DNA of 33,829 bases from NCBI GenBank assembly GCA_016191585.1, contig JACPVU010000008.1, positions 1 through 33,829 of the forward strand, in the 5' to 3' direction. The notes below the pieces were generated by a model. The model had not been told where the DNA came from and ran no database searches. It saw nothing but the letters and a program-made list of their open reading frames with translations. Of this stretch, positions 8,501 to 15,750 are shown piece after piece. The translations under genes were made by a program, and so were the position numbers. The DNA is from an archaeon. Its GTDB lineage: Archaea > Aenigmatarchaeota > Aenigmatarchaeia > GW2011-AR5. Position 1 is the stretch's first letter; every line of letters starts with the position of its first letter.

Positions 8501-10856
8501 AATAGTACCAACTGTTACAAGCACGGCTTCATCAACGTCCACGATAAGCACTTTGAACATAACTGGTATCAACAAGCTTGGTGCAACAACCGACATAGGC
8601 GCGACAAACGTTGTTGTCATGGTCTACAATATAACATCGTCAAGCGAGCAGATGAACCTTACAGCGATAAACATAACAAGGACAGGAACAGCAGTAGACG
8701 GAGATATCGTTGCTGTCGGATTGTATAATAACACGGCTGATACAGTGCTGGCAAATTCCACGCTGTTGAGATGGAATACATCCTCACCTGTGAATGGTGT
8801 GTACAACTTTACTGGTGCCAGTTTGCTGAATATATCTTCAAACAGCTTCCAGCACCTTCTCGTAGTGTTTAATATTTCAAGCAGCGCAACAGGAGGACGC
8901 ACATTCGGAATATCGCTCGGCTCAACAAATATGAGCATCACGTCAGGAACAAGCGGATACTCTGTCACGCCCCAGACGCTGACGTCAGCCGGCTCGAATA
9001 TATCAACAATAGCAGGCACACTCACAATAACAGGAACCACACGTGTGGCGGCAACAACAGCAATAGAAACCAAGAATATCACTGTTGTAACATTTAACAT
9101 ATCCGCTACAAGCGAGCAGATGAACATATCAGAGATACTGATTACAAGGACAGGAAACATAAATGACGGAGACATAGCATCTGTCTCATTATATAACGAT
9201 ACTATAAACGACGGCGTGTTCAACGGAACAGAGACACTGCTCAGCATCAAGACTACAAGCTCAAGCGGAAAATATAACTTCTCAGGCTTGTCGCTGGCAA
9301 TACCGTCAGGCGGCTCCAGGATACTATTGGTAGTGGTTAACACGACAGCAACTGCTGCAGGAGGCCACACGTTTGGCATGGGAATAAATGTCTCTGCTGA
9401 TGTCGCAACGATTGGCGGATCATCAGGACAGACTGTTGCAGAATCAATAACAACGGGATTATCAGATAATTCAACACTGTACGGAAACCTTACAATAACA
9501 GGGACAAATAAGATATCGCAATACATGGCAGCCGGGGCAGTGAACGTGTCTGTGATAAGCTATTCATTCACAGCATTCGGCGAGACAATGAATATCAACA
9601 ACTTCAGCCTGACAAGAACTGGAACCGCAGGCGACGGCGACATACTTGCTGTCGGCCTGTTCAATGCAACTAATGATGACGGTGTATTAAATGCAACAGA
9701 GACGCTCGTAAGATGGAACCTTACAATGTCCGGCTCTGTGTATAACTTCTCTGCTGCTCCATTGTTCACTGTCACGAACGGCACGACGCAGGTGCTTATA
9801 GTGGTCGCAAATGTTTCATCAGGCGCAGTAGGCGGCAGGACATTCGGGCTGACGACATCCACTGCGAACATGACAGTGGTAGGCGCCTCTTCTAGCGTTG
9901 CGATAACACCGACTGTGGCAACTCTGGGCTCGAACACGTCAACGACAACGGCCGATTCAAGCGCTCCGACAATAACAGCAACAGCACCAACCACAGCAGC
10001 AAAGGTCACAACAGCTACGCCGGCACTGCTTGTGAACACAAGCGAGAACGCAGTATGCAAATTTGATACTTCCAGTAAGGTATATGCAAGCATGGCAAAT
10101 ATAATGGACGGAAGCGGAACAACGCACAACTATACATTAGCATCATTAACGAACGGCGTATATACTTACTATGTAAGATGTCAGGACACATACGGAAACG
10201 TAATGACAACTTCAGAACCAATAAACTTTGAGGTCAACGCAACTGACACAGCTGCTCCGGTAATAACAGCTACAGCACCTACAACAGCTGCAACCGTTAC
10301 AACAAGTACGCCGGCACTGCTTGTCAACACAAGCGAAACAGCAACCTGCAAGTTTGACACTTCTGACACAACGTATGCAAGCATGTCAAGCACGTTTACA
10401 GGCAGCGGGTCAACAGCACATAATTACACGTTGTCTTCACAGAATGATGGTGTCAAGGCTTACTATGCAAGATGCCAGGACACAGCAGGCAATGTCATGA
10501 CGTCCTCTTCTGTCATATGGTTCAGTATTGATACGACGGGAAACTACAATTACACGCAGCCGACAACAGGATACTTCAGCACAGGATGGAAGACGTTATT
10601 CATACCAACGCAGACGATAATGGAATCCACGGGCAAGACATCTGCAGCAACTGGCAGCTTCAACTTCACTTCCATCTTATCCAGCATGGGCTCGAACTGG
10701 AACTATATGTATTATAACGTCAACGGTTCCAGCAGCGGATGGGTGCTCGCGACAAGGACAGACCCTGGCGGCTCGACGCTGAAGTATGTGAACAACACGA
10801 ACGACAAGCCGTACTACATAAACGTAACGGCATCCAACGTGAGATTTACGCTCTGA
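2508..10856 (+). CDS. giant secreted/surface repeat protein (S-layer/adhesin-like)
   Basis: 2782 aa; N-terminal hydrophobic signal (GAIFVLAIALVLGVLYVTTVSAS); ~13 repeats of ~155 aa; many N-x-S/T sequons; two Ig-like APxITATAPTTAA... modules near the C-term; no obvious C-terminal TM. Confidence 0.9.
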   Translation: MEKSMKGLLKGSHKGLMTGAIFVLAIALVLGVLYVTTVSASHSTATTVAPAGPVDTSQAIQLNFTITRTGADNFTRININFTAAGWGVPSSNNSITCSNSGSTQWNASLPGGGIVRCFADVADINFTGTTFNITVSGTASPAAPQTSTFTINTTDDTGITNVSTVAITVTQLFANATLNDTVAEISSAKAYTFTIGNNGTDEINRIIITYTNAAFADPSAGNIVCPSISGSWGSASVDADLNTITCTNSGGQNLVSGQSTTITVGSFTAPATAGVKTFDIDARGNLGGNFSLQANRPTVTVYGTMALTSVDRASGATTVAIGAANKIMGQINLSSTGEAISSIAIRVNTVATNLNDLSRIMVYNDTGCNGTIDASNDFIQVSDTVNQSMVLTLASTGNIPSGKAQCYLIAYNISATATGGDTIKISVGGTNTTGTGDSSSQTITSTGSAFGSSTVTIFGALNISGTNRVATTKQIGTSNVLVITYNFTATSEDMNVTNIQLTRTGTSQDADVTAVALYNETNINDGVLNGTETLIGWKTASPNGVYNFTNMNFIVKSGATNYQTLLIILNLSSSATAGRTFGVELTPTNVSTTSITSAQAITETVTTGASTASKIYGTSAIIGINQNPATTVIASNNVVTIIYNITATGEQMNLTAINITRLGSMAGSTNTNISSIGLYNNSVGDTALGNATLMRWNATEPVNGVYVFNISADDSTDILNISSGGSQLLFVVFNITPDATGGQTFGANIATANLSMLGSASGVVITPTLTSSNSSLSTIYGNFSVVVADLTPTNVDQSQEAGIISLAFKALGEAMNIKELNATMVNTNNNDVTAAKLYEDTDTSSSYTSGDTLITTAALSGNVARFGSGATNGIYNVSRGLTKTLIITYVINASATASNTVDAQVVGAGNITVTGALSGVAITTIGAFALNPAGTSNILALSATAVVNDTTQQINLRKNLKFTITNPSGGDSINEIRVNYSISGYADTETANLTCPTIGAGAWDKTIDSNGKVVKCTKTSIASALAAGANADVSIASFLAPATAGSKVFDITVNGSAGGNFTLSSSRPTMTVYGTLSLTGTNRVASTRQIGTTNVTIITYNLTAAGEAMNVSAIQLTRTGSVQDADISAVGLYNDTSNEGVYNATETLIGWNTTSNGVYTFSNINLIVPSAGSQILLIVFNLSSSATGGRTFGVEVIAANVTTTGVSSSQSITETVTTGASTASTIFGTSAITGINRLTPTVNVSSTNVPVIIYNITATGEQMNLTAINITQLGTSAGPTNTNITAVGLYNNSAGTDLATATLMKWNATRPTNGVYVFNISADDGTSILNVSAGGTQYLFVVFNISGTADVTFGKTVGANIATANLSMLGSASGVAITPTLTSSNSSLATIVGTSSITGINKAGASNNVSTSNVAIIVYNITATGEAMTLSNLNITRLGTATAADIAAVGVYNNSVTTSATDSTLIGWNSSSPTGLIYNFSATSLAAVAAGSNQHIIVVFNLSSSATGGRTFGANIATVNLTLTGATSSQAITPTLASSNSSTPTIFGTTSLTGINQVTATTNISSTNAAVMVYNITATGEAMNITEFNITMTGTATAADIPVIALYNSSTSTSITGATAVSTNGTRTGINVRFAGTPAVAVAAGGYQHLIVVVNVAAGATAGNTFGVNTATANMTFRGGTSNIEAVPVVSTTASSTSTIIGTSTITGINQVSGTTNASSSNVAIVVFNLTATGEAMNLSEINITMLGSALAADVTTVALYNSSTGTSITGATAISANGTRSGIMVNFTKTAEAPLVAVAAGGYQHLIVAFNVASAATGGRTFGAASTTANMTVISGTTGQNIKPSTQAALTSTTSTIYGTSAITGIDKQVTMNPAGTNNIAVVVYNITAMGEAVNLSYLNITRLGTATAADIAAVGVYNNSVTTSATGSTLIGWNSSSPSGLVYSFSGTPIVTVAAGSNQHIIVVFNLSSSAIGGRTFGANIATANLTMVGGTTNNAIVPTVTSTASSTSTISTLNITGINKLGATTDIGATNVVVMVYNITSSSEQMNLTAINITRTGTAVDGDIVAVGLYNNTADTVLANSTLLRWNTSSPVNGVYNFTGASLLNISSNSFQHLLVVFNISSSATGGRTFGISLGSTNMSITSGTSGYSVTPQTLTSAGSNISTIAGTLTITGTTRVAATTAIETKNITVVTFNISATSEQMNISEILITRTGNINDGDIASVSLYNDTINDGVFNGTETLLSIKTTSSSGKYNFSGLSLAIPSGGSRILLVVVNTTATAAGGHTFGMGINVSADVATIGGSSGQTVAESITTGLSDNSTLYGNLTITGTNKISQYMAAGAVNVSVISYSFTAFGETMNINNFSLTRTGTAGDGDILAVGLFNATNDDGVLNATETLVRWNLTMSGSVYNFSAAPLFTVTNGTTQVLIVVANVSSGAVGGRTFGLTTSTANMTVVGASSSVAITPTVATLGSNTSTTTADSSAPTITATAPTTAAKVTTATPALLVNTSENAVCKFDTSSKVYASMANIMDGSGTTHNYTLASLTNGVYTYYVRCQDTYGNVMTTSEPINFEVNATDTAAPVITATAPTTAATVTTSTPALLVNTSETATCKFDTSDTTYASMSSTFTGSGSTAHNYTLSSQNDGVKAYYARCQDTAGNVMTSSSVIWFSIDTTGNYNYTQPTTGYFSTGWKTLFIPTQTIMESTGKTSAATGSFNFTSILSSMGSNWNYMYYNVNGSSSGWVLATRTDPGGSTLKYVNNTNDKPYYINVTASNVRFTL
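3418..9955 (+). repeat. ~13 tandem/imperfect repeats of ~465-nt units encoding GTSxITGINxxx...NITATGEAMNLTxINITRxGTA...FNLSSSATGGRTFG...TIYG
   Basis: Repeat heads recognised near 3418, 3886, 4360, 4850, 5728, 6188, 6685, 7150, 7610, 8086, 8550, 9016, 9480. Confidence 0.85.
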
Positions 10857-10989
10857 TTGACGGATAGATGGTTATTTTTATATTTTCATGATTTTTATTA
10901 AGGCAATAAAAAATCCTGAACCGAAAAACCGAATGAAAAGACGGCAGGATTTCCTGTGCTTACTGCAGCATCAAAATGGGGTTGTGTCA

Positions 10990-12144
10990 ATGAATAAATT
11001 TTTAATCTGTACAATGATAGCATTAATGCTCGTACCAGTTTCTTTTGCAGCGTCGCCTGTCTTTTTCCGCGGATATGCGTTCCTTGACGGCTCAACAGCT
11101 GCAAACGGCACGGTTGTAGAGGTCTTCATAAATAATGCGTCAACGTCCTCAGCAGGCGTTTCCATAGGACAGGGAGTTCTTGCAGACGTGACGCCGCAGG
11201 GGCGCTACGTAATTTCTTTTGAGGCAAGCACAGGCGATAATATTACTTTTAAGATAAACAGCGCAGCACTTGTGGCTGCAAACGGCACGAACACTTCTGC
11301 GCAACAAATCACTGCAGGCATGTTTGTTGTCGAGAACTTTAATTTATCAGCGAACAGCTCTGCGAACGGCGTTGCATGCACGTACGCATCCGGATGCTCG
11401 GGCGGATACTGCGTACATAACATATGCAGAGCAGCGTCAACAAACTGCGGCGACGGCTACTGCGACACAGGCGAGTCTTGTTCAACAGATAATTCTGCAT
11501 GCTCGGCAAGTCAATCCTGTACAAATGGCTGCCAGACAACAGCAACAACGACAACATCTAGCAGCGGAAGCGGCGGAGGCGGTGCTGTTTCCTTGCCGTC
11601 AACAACTGCAAGCGCAGGGTCAATAGCAAGCGGCGAGACAAAGAGCGTTGCAATAACAGAAGCATCCCTTCCAGTCACTACAATAGAGCTTACAGCCAGC
11701 CAGTCAGTGTCAGCTGTGTCTGTCACTGTAAAAGAATCGAGCGCGCCTTCGACTGCGAATATTGTCATATCTTCCTCGTCAGGATCTGTCTACAAGTACA
11801 TGGAAATAACCCAGACAGCCCCGTCTACGTCGATATCGAACGCAAAGATAAAATTCAAGGTGCCAAAATCGTGGCTTGACCTGAACAAGATAGGCGCGTC
11901 TACTGTTGCTTTGAACAGGCTTGCAGGAACAACATGGAGCAAATTGCCGACAACAAAATTATCTGAAGATACATTGAATGTTTATTACGAGGCAGAAACG
12001 CCGGGCTTCTCGACGTTTGCTGTTACTGGCCTGAAGACTATCGGTTTTCTTGACATCATCAGCAAGATTGACGACTACTACAAGAACAAGGTAAGCTTCC
12101 TCAGCGTGATAGATTTCATAGATTTATATTATAAAAACAAATAG
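10990..12144 (+). CDS. secreted PGF-pre-PGF domain protein with Cys-rich motif
   Basis: Signal peptide MNKFLICTMIALMLVPVSFA from internal ATG 10990; CGDGYCDTGESC; PGF-pre-PGF-like SNAKIKFKVPKSWLDLNKIGASTVALNRLAGTTWSKLPT...YYEAETPGFSTFAV; C-term duplicated DYYKNK motif. Confidence 0.8.
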   Translation: MNKFLICTMIALMLVPVSFAASPVFFRGYAFLDGSTAANGTVVEVFINNASTSSAGVSIGQGVLADVTPQGRYVISFEASTGDNITFKINSAALVAANGTNTSAQQITAGMFVVENFNLSANSSANGVACTYASGCSGGYCVHNICRAASTNCGDGYCDTGESCSTDNSACSASQSCTNGCQTTATTTTSSSGSGGGGAVSLPSTTASAGSIASGETKSVAITEASLPVTTIELTASQSVSAVSVTVKESSAPSTANIVISSSSGSVYKYMEITQTAPSTSISNAKIKFKVPKSWLDLNKIGASTVALNRLAGTTWSKLPTTKLSEDTLNVYYEAETPGFSTFAVTGLKTIGFLDIISKIDDYYKNKVSFLSVIDFIDLYYKNK

Positions 12145-12152
12145 GTGATTTG

Positions 12153-12914
12153 ATGAAAAAAATAATGATAGCTGTTTTGATGTTTGTGCTTATGGGCACG
12201 GCTGCCTTTGCTGTCACGGTGGACAGGAGCATGCCTTCTTCTGTTGACCCTTCATCTTCATTTACAGTTTCGTTTAATATTAATCCGGAAGGCACTCTTA
12301 CAGGATTCGACCTTGCTGATTTTGTTCCAAATGGATGGAATTTGAATGACTGGTCTGTGACAGGATACTTGAAATCTGACATCACATACGACAGCCAGTC
12401 GAAAGAATATCAGGGCGCAACAAGGAACGTGCTTCACTGGAAATTCAACAAGAACATGACATCAGCAGCGACGCTGACTTATACGATGAGCGCGCCTTCA
12501 ACCACAGGGACGTATGATCTCATTGCATTATGGCTGTACCCTGGCGGATTCAACTCCAAGACTTCCAGCTTGGCTGTTGGAACACAGCAAGCGCAGCCAC
12601 AGCCTCAACCACAGCCAGAACCGCAACCGCCTGTGCAGGTAGTATGCGGCAACAACGCTGTTGAATCAGGAGAAGAATGCGACGGCACTGACCTTTCGGG
12701 ACAGACCTGCATTACAAAAGGATTCCAGGCAGGGACACTGAAATGTACGAACTGCAGGTTTGATTCCAGTGAATGCGGATCCATAGCACCTGTTCCAGGA
12801 TTTAATCTAGGTGCTGACCAGTCTATGACAGTGTACGCAATTGTCGCGATAGTGATCATAGCTGTTGCAGGCTACTGGTACTACCGCAAGCCGAAGAAAG
12901 TTGCAAATGTATAA
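12153..12914 (+). CDS. membrane-anchored Cys-rich secreted protein
   Basis: Signal peptide, PQPQPQPEPQPP linker, CGNNAVESGEECDGTDLSGQTC motif, C-terminal TM (MTVYAIVAIVIIAVAGYWYY) plus basic tail. Confidence 0.8.
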   Translation: MKKIMIAVLMFVLMGTAAFAVTVDRSMPSSVDPSSSFTVSFNINPEGTLTGFDLADFVPNGWNLNDWSVTGYLKSDITYDSQSKEYQGATRNVLHWKFNKNMTSAATLTYTMSAPSTTGTYDLIALWLYPGGFNSKTSSLAVGTQQAQPQPQPQPEPQPPVQVVCGNNAVESGEECDGTDLSGQTCITKGFQAGTLKCTNCRFDSSECGSIAPVPGFNLGADQSMTVYAIVAIVIIAVAGYWYYRKPKKVANV

Positions 12915-12951
12915 TTTTTTCTTTTTTGATGATTTAATTAATCGATTTATG

Positions 12952-12992
12952 CAGATTTGCGCAACATAAGTTATAAGAATTACGCAAATCTG
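12952..12992. promoter_or_regulatory. 10-bp perfect inverted repeat CAGATTTGCG...CGCAAATCTG
   Basis: Arms 12952-12961 and 12983-12992, spacer 21 nt. Confidence 0.6.
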
Positions 12993-13013
12993 ATATCCAA
13001 TATTGATTATTCT

Positions 13014-13146
13014 GGCTCTGTAGAAATGCTCAAGGAAAGCATCGGTGTGAGGGGTATCGTCTATATATGATACCTCTAGTTGACATATACGTCATGTTGA
13101 CGTATATGTCTACACCGATGCTTTTTCATAGGTTTTCTACAGAGCC
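13014..13146. mobile_element. MITE-like element, 133 bp, 13-bp TIR GGCTCTGTAGAAA, flanked by 8-bp direct repeat ATTATTCT
   Basis: TIRs 13014-13026 and 13134-13146; second perfectly paired block AAAGCATCGGTGT (13036-13048/13112-13124); TSD 13006-13013 and 13147-13154. Confidence 0.85.
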
Positions 13147-13153
13147 ATTATTC

Positions 13154-13203
13154 TTTAAGACCAACGTCTTAAAAAAATACGTAAAGCTTTATTAAGACGT
13201 TAG
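13154..13203 (+). promoter_or_regulatory. palindromic operator-like site upstream of HEPN/MNT pair
   Basis: TTTAAGAC-caac-GTCTTAAA at 13154-13173 and half-site TTAAGACGTTAG at 13192-13203. Confidence 0.5.
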
Positions 13204-13217
13204 TACATATAATACGT

Positions 13218-13649
13218 ATGCAGGAACAAAAACATATTGAAGCACTGAAAGAAGTCATGGAAACACTGGAGCAAAGCCTGAAAGATTCACGCGGTCTTTG
13301 TGCATGGCAAAGAAGACTTGCTTCTATGCTGTCATTAGGATCACAACATCTTATAGAGTTTTATTTCCATAGAATGGGTGCTATGAAACCGGGGGCACAA
13401 CTAAAACACGAATGGCTTAAAATGGAAGAAAAAAACCTTAAGATCAGATTGAACGGCATAATGACAAAGTCTGCTTCAAATATCAAAGACTGGAATGAAA
13501 TATTTGCAATAGCCAAAGTAATTGAGACGGATAGAAATGATCTCGTTTATGGTTCAAACATGAAAGATGATGCAAAACTAAGGAGCAAGGTAGAGCACTT
13601 TCTTGACCTGAAAAAAATTGTGGAAAAGAACACGGGTGATATTCTATGA
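13218..13649 (+). CDS. HEPN-like (HepT-type) protein, putative toxin of a HEPN/MNT system
   Basis: All-helical 143-aa protein with ...IETDRNDLVYGS...; 4-nt overlap (ATGA) with downstream nucleotidyltransferase. Confidence 0.5.
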   Translation: MQEQKHIEALKEVMETLEQSLKDSRGLCAWQRRLASMLSLGSQHLIEFYFHRMGAMKPGAQLKHEWLKMEEKNLKIRLNGIMTKSASNIKDWNEIFAIAKVIETDRNDLVYGSNMKDDAKLRSKVEHFLDLKKIVEKNTGDIL

Positions 13650-14269
13650 CAATGCACGACGATATGCTGAGTTATGCAATAACCTCTTCTGCGTATATAA
13701 TTTCATCGATGTCATATTCCGACAGGAAAAAGATAAAAAATGTCATATTATTTGGAAGCGTTGCGCAAATGAGAACACATGAAGAATCCGACGTGGATAT
13801 ATTTTTTGATACGGACGCACCCCAAACCGTCCAGAATAGAATAAAAACCAGCATAAATAAAATGACCGGGCAGTGGAAAATGACACAGGACGCACTCAGG
13901 TTTAAAATGAAAAAGATTGACAACGATATAAATGTGACCGTTGGCAATCTTGATGAATGGGCAGACCTTCACAGAAGCATTGCGTCATCCGGTATAGTTC
14001 TTTATGGCAAATATGTTTCAAAACAGCTGTCAAAAACCATGCATATCATATTTTCCTGGGAAAATCTCGGAAAAAATAAAGGTGCCATACTAAATAAACT
14101 TTATGGATATAAATCAGGAAAAAAATATTACTCTGGATTACTGGAAAAAAATCACGGAAAAAAACTTGGCAGAGGAACAATCATGATACCTGCAGATAAA
14201 AAAGAAATTATTACGGACATGTTTGAAAAATATGGCATTGATTATTCTATGTTTGAGGTATGGGCATAA
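13646..14269 (+). CDS. MNT-type nucleotidyltransferase domain protein
   Basis: ILFGSVAQMRTHEESDVDIFFD = GSx(n)DxD Pol-beta NTase signature. Confidence 0.8.
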   Translation: MTMHDDMLSYAITSSAYIISSMSYSDRKKIKNVILFGSVAQMRTHEESDVDIFFDTDAPQTVQNRIKTSINKMTGQWKMTQDALRFKMKKIDNDINVTVGNLDEWADLHRSIASSGIVLYGKYVSKQLSKTMHIIFSWENLGKNKGAILNKLYGYKSGKKYYSGLLEKNHGKKLGRGTIMIPADKKEIITDMFEKYGIDYSMFEVWA

Positions 14270-14328
14270 ACCGGGTATCGTGCGAACACGTGCAAACTAA
14301 TAAATAACATCTCACATAAGAAATATTC

Positions 14329-14672
14329 ATGCTAACGATTGAAACAGTTGTGGCAATGCTTGCGGCAATGGTGATCATTACTGCAGCAGGCTTTTTTCTT
14401 GTGGTGAGAACAAAGAGGGGACCCACTGATTACGCACACTGTTTGTAGTGGGAATAATATCTGCTGTAACTGGATTTCTAATCGATAATTATGCGCTTAT
14501 CCTGTTAGGTATTTTAATATCGATGATCAGCTTTGCCAACAGGGACACGTGGGAAAAGAACAAGACAAACTGGAAAAAGATCAGCAGGGAAGAAAGAAAG
14601 ATAAGCGCAATAATCATGATGCTGATACTTGCCGTGATCATTATAGGTCTTGCATCATACAGTCTGAGATGA
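14329..14672 (+). pseudogene. small membrane protein split by a frameshift (or two overlapping ORFs)
   Basis: MLTIETVVAMLAAMVIITAAGFFLVVRTKRGPTDYAHCL* (14329-14448), then GTG-start MGIISAVTGFLIDNYALILLGILISMISF... (14448-14672); the shifted frame reads TLFVVGIISAVTGF through the junction. Confidence 0.5.
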
Positions 14673-14816
14673 CATAAGATTGTTGCTCATTATATTGATC
14701 AATAAATAACAATATTGCTCAATACATTAAGCAATAAGAATTCGAGTTAAGGTCAACAGAAGGAAATTTTCCGTAAATTCCCTTTTTGGGGCGCATAATC
14801 TCTCCCTTTGATAAAA

Positions 14817-14986
14817 TGCGCCCGCCGGGATTCGAACCCGGATCATCAGCCGAACTTCTTGGGAAGAAGTTCGATCAAGAACCTTCCCATAGATTTACTT
14901 CTGATACAGCCTTTATTTCTTAATCGACTTTCTTTCCTAAAGAAAGTCGTTGGAAGGCTGAGGTCCTACCATTAGACTACGAGCGC
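14817..14986 (-). tRNA. tRNA-Gly(UCC) with ~99-nt intron (approx. 14852-14950)
   Basis: Acceptor GCGCTCG/CGGGCGC+A, D-arm GTCTAATGGTAGGAC, anticodon arm TCAGC-CTTCCA...G-GCTGA, T-arm CCGGGTTCGAATCCCGG. Confidence 0.88.
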
Positions 14987-15036
14987 ATGATCATATTTGT
15001 TATAATTGTGAGTCGTGCCTTTATAAACAATATTTT

Positions 15037-15750
15037 TTAGAAGAACAGCACGACAAACAATGAGAAAAGCATTAAACTTCCTAGGTCTGCGATGGATGTT
15101 GTTATAGGGATCAAAAAGTTGTTCGGGTCCTCCTTCTTCTTGTATATCCATAATCCGCCTACGAATGAGACAATGATTATTATCCCGACCAGCGAGAACG
15201 TTGACAATAGTGCCAGCACTATAACCTTGAAAAACAATACAAATGACAGTTCAAACCCTCTTGCAACCGCAAACACGTAGGAAAGTACGCCTATGTAGAC
15301 AGCCGATATCAATGCCACTACTAGTATAGTCATGATAAGCTCGTGCACTTTTTCCGAGTTCCACCAATCCTTGCCTATGAAGCCCATATAAAGCATTGTC
15401 GTGAATTTTGACGAAATGATCGCGCCAAAATCACCTATCATGTCATTGAGCGCAGGAAGAAGGATGAGAAGAGGCAGAATAGTTATTATCGTGCTCTCTA
15501 TTGATTTCAGGTGGATGCCGCCTATCGAGCTCACGACAGCAGCCAGCATAAGGATTTTTATGCTTTCTTTTATGATAACTTTTGCAACATGAGAATGCGG
15601 GCCGTATTCCTTCATGTAAAACAGCGTCTTGTAAGACAGCTTGTGCTTGTGGTGCAGCTTGTGGATTATATGGTGGTGTTTTTCCCTTTTCAGAGATTCG
15701 ACTGAACTTACGTCGCGTTTTGTTATTGTGTGCTTTTTCATAAATATCAC
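15037..15750 (-). CDS. MgtE-like divalent cation transporter membrane domain (half-transporter)
   Basis: LPLLILLPALNDMIGDFGAIISSKFTTMLYMG...EDPNNFLIPITTSIADLGSLMLF, MgtE/SLC41 integral membrane motif. Confidence 0.75.
   Translation of the reverse strand: MIFMKKHTITKRDVSSVESLKREKHHHIIHKLHHKHKLSYKTLFYMKEYGPHSHVAKVIIKESIKILMLAAVVSSIGGIHLKSIESTIITILPLLILLPALNDMIGDFGAIISSKFTTMLYMGFIGKDWWNSEKVHELIMTILVVALISAVYIGVLSYVFAVARGFELSFVLFFKVIVLALLSTFSLVGIIIIVSFVGGLWIYKKKEDPNNFLIPITTSIADLGSLMLFSLFVVLFF

Noticed and set aside
3418-9955. Could the periodic ~465-nt repeats be a CRISPR or other DNA repeat array?
   Set aside because: Repeats are in-frame coding modules with amino-acid level conservation; no short direct-repeat/spacer pattern.
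2630-10393. Many long minus-strand ORFs (100-300 aa) inside the giant repeat gene
   Set aside because: Shadow ORFs: low-complexity Val/Pro/Ala-rich antisense translations of Thr/Ser/Asn/Ala-rich repeats, with no promoters or recognisable domains; the + frame is continuous and repeat-structured.
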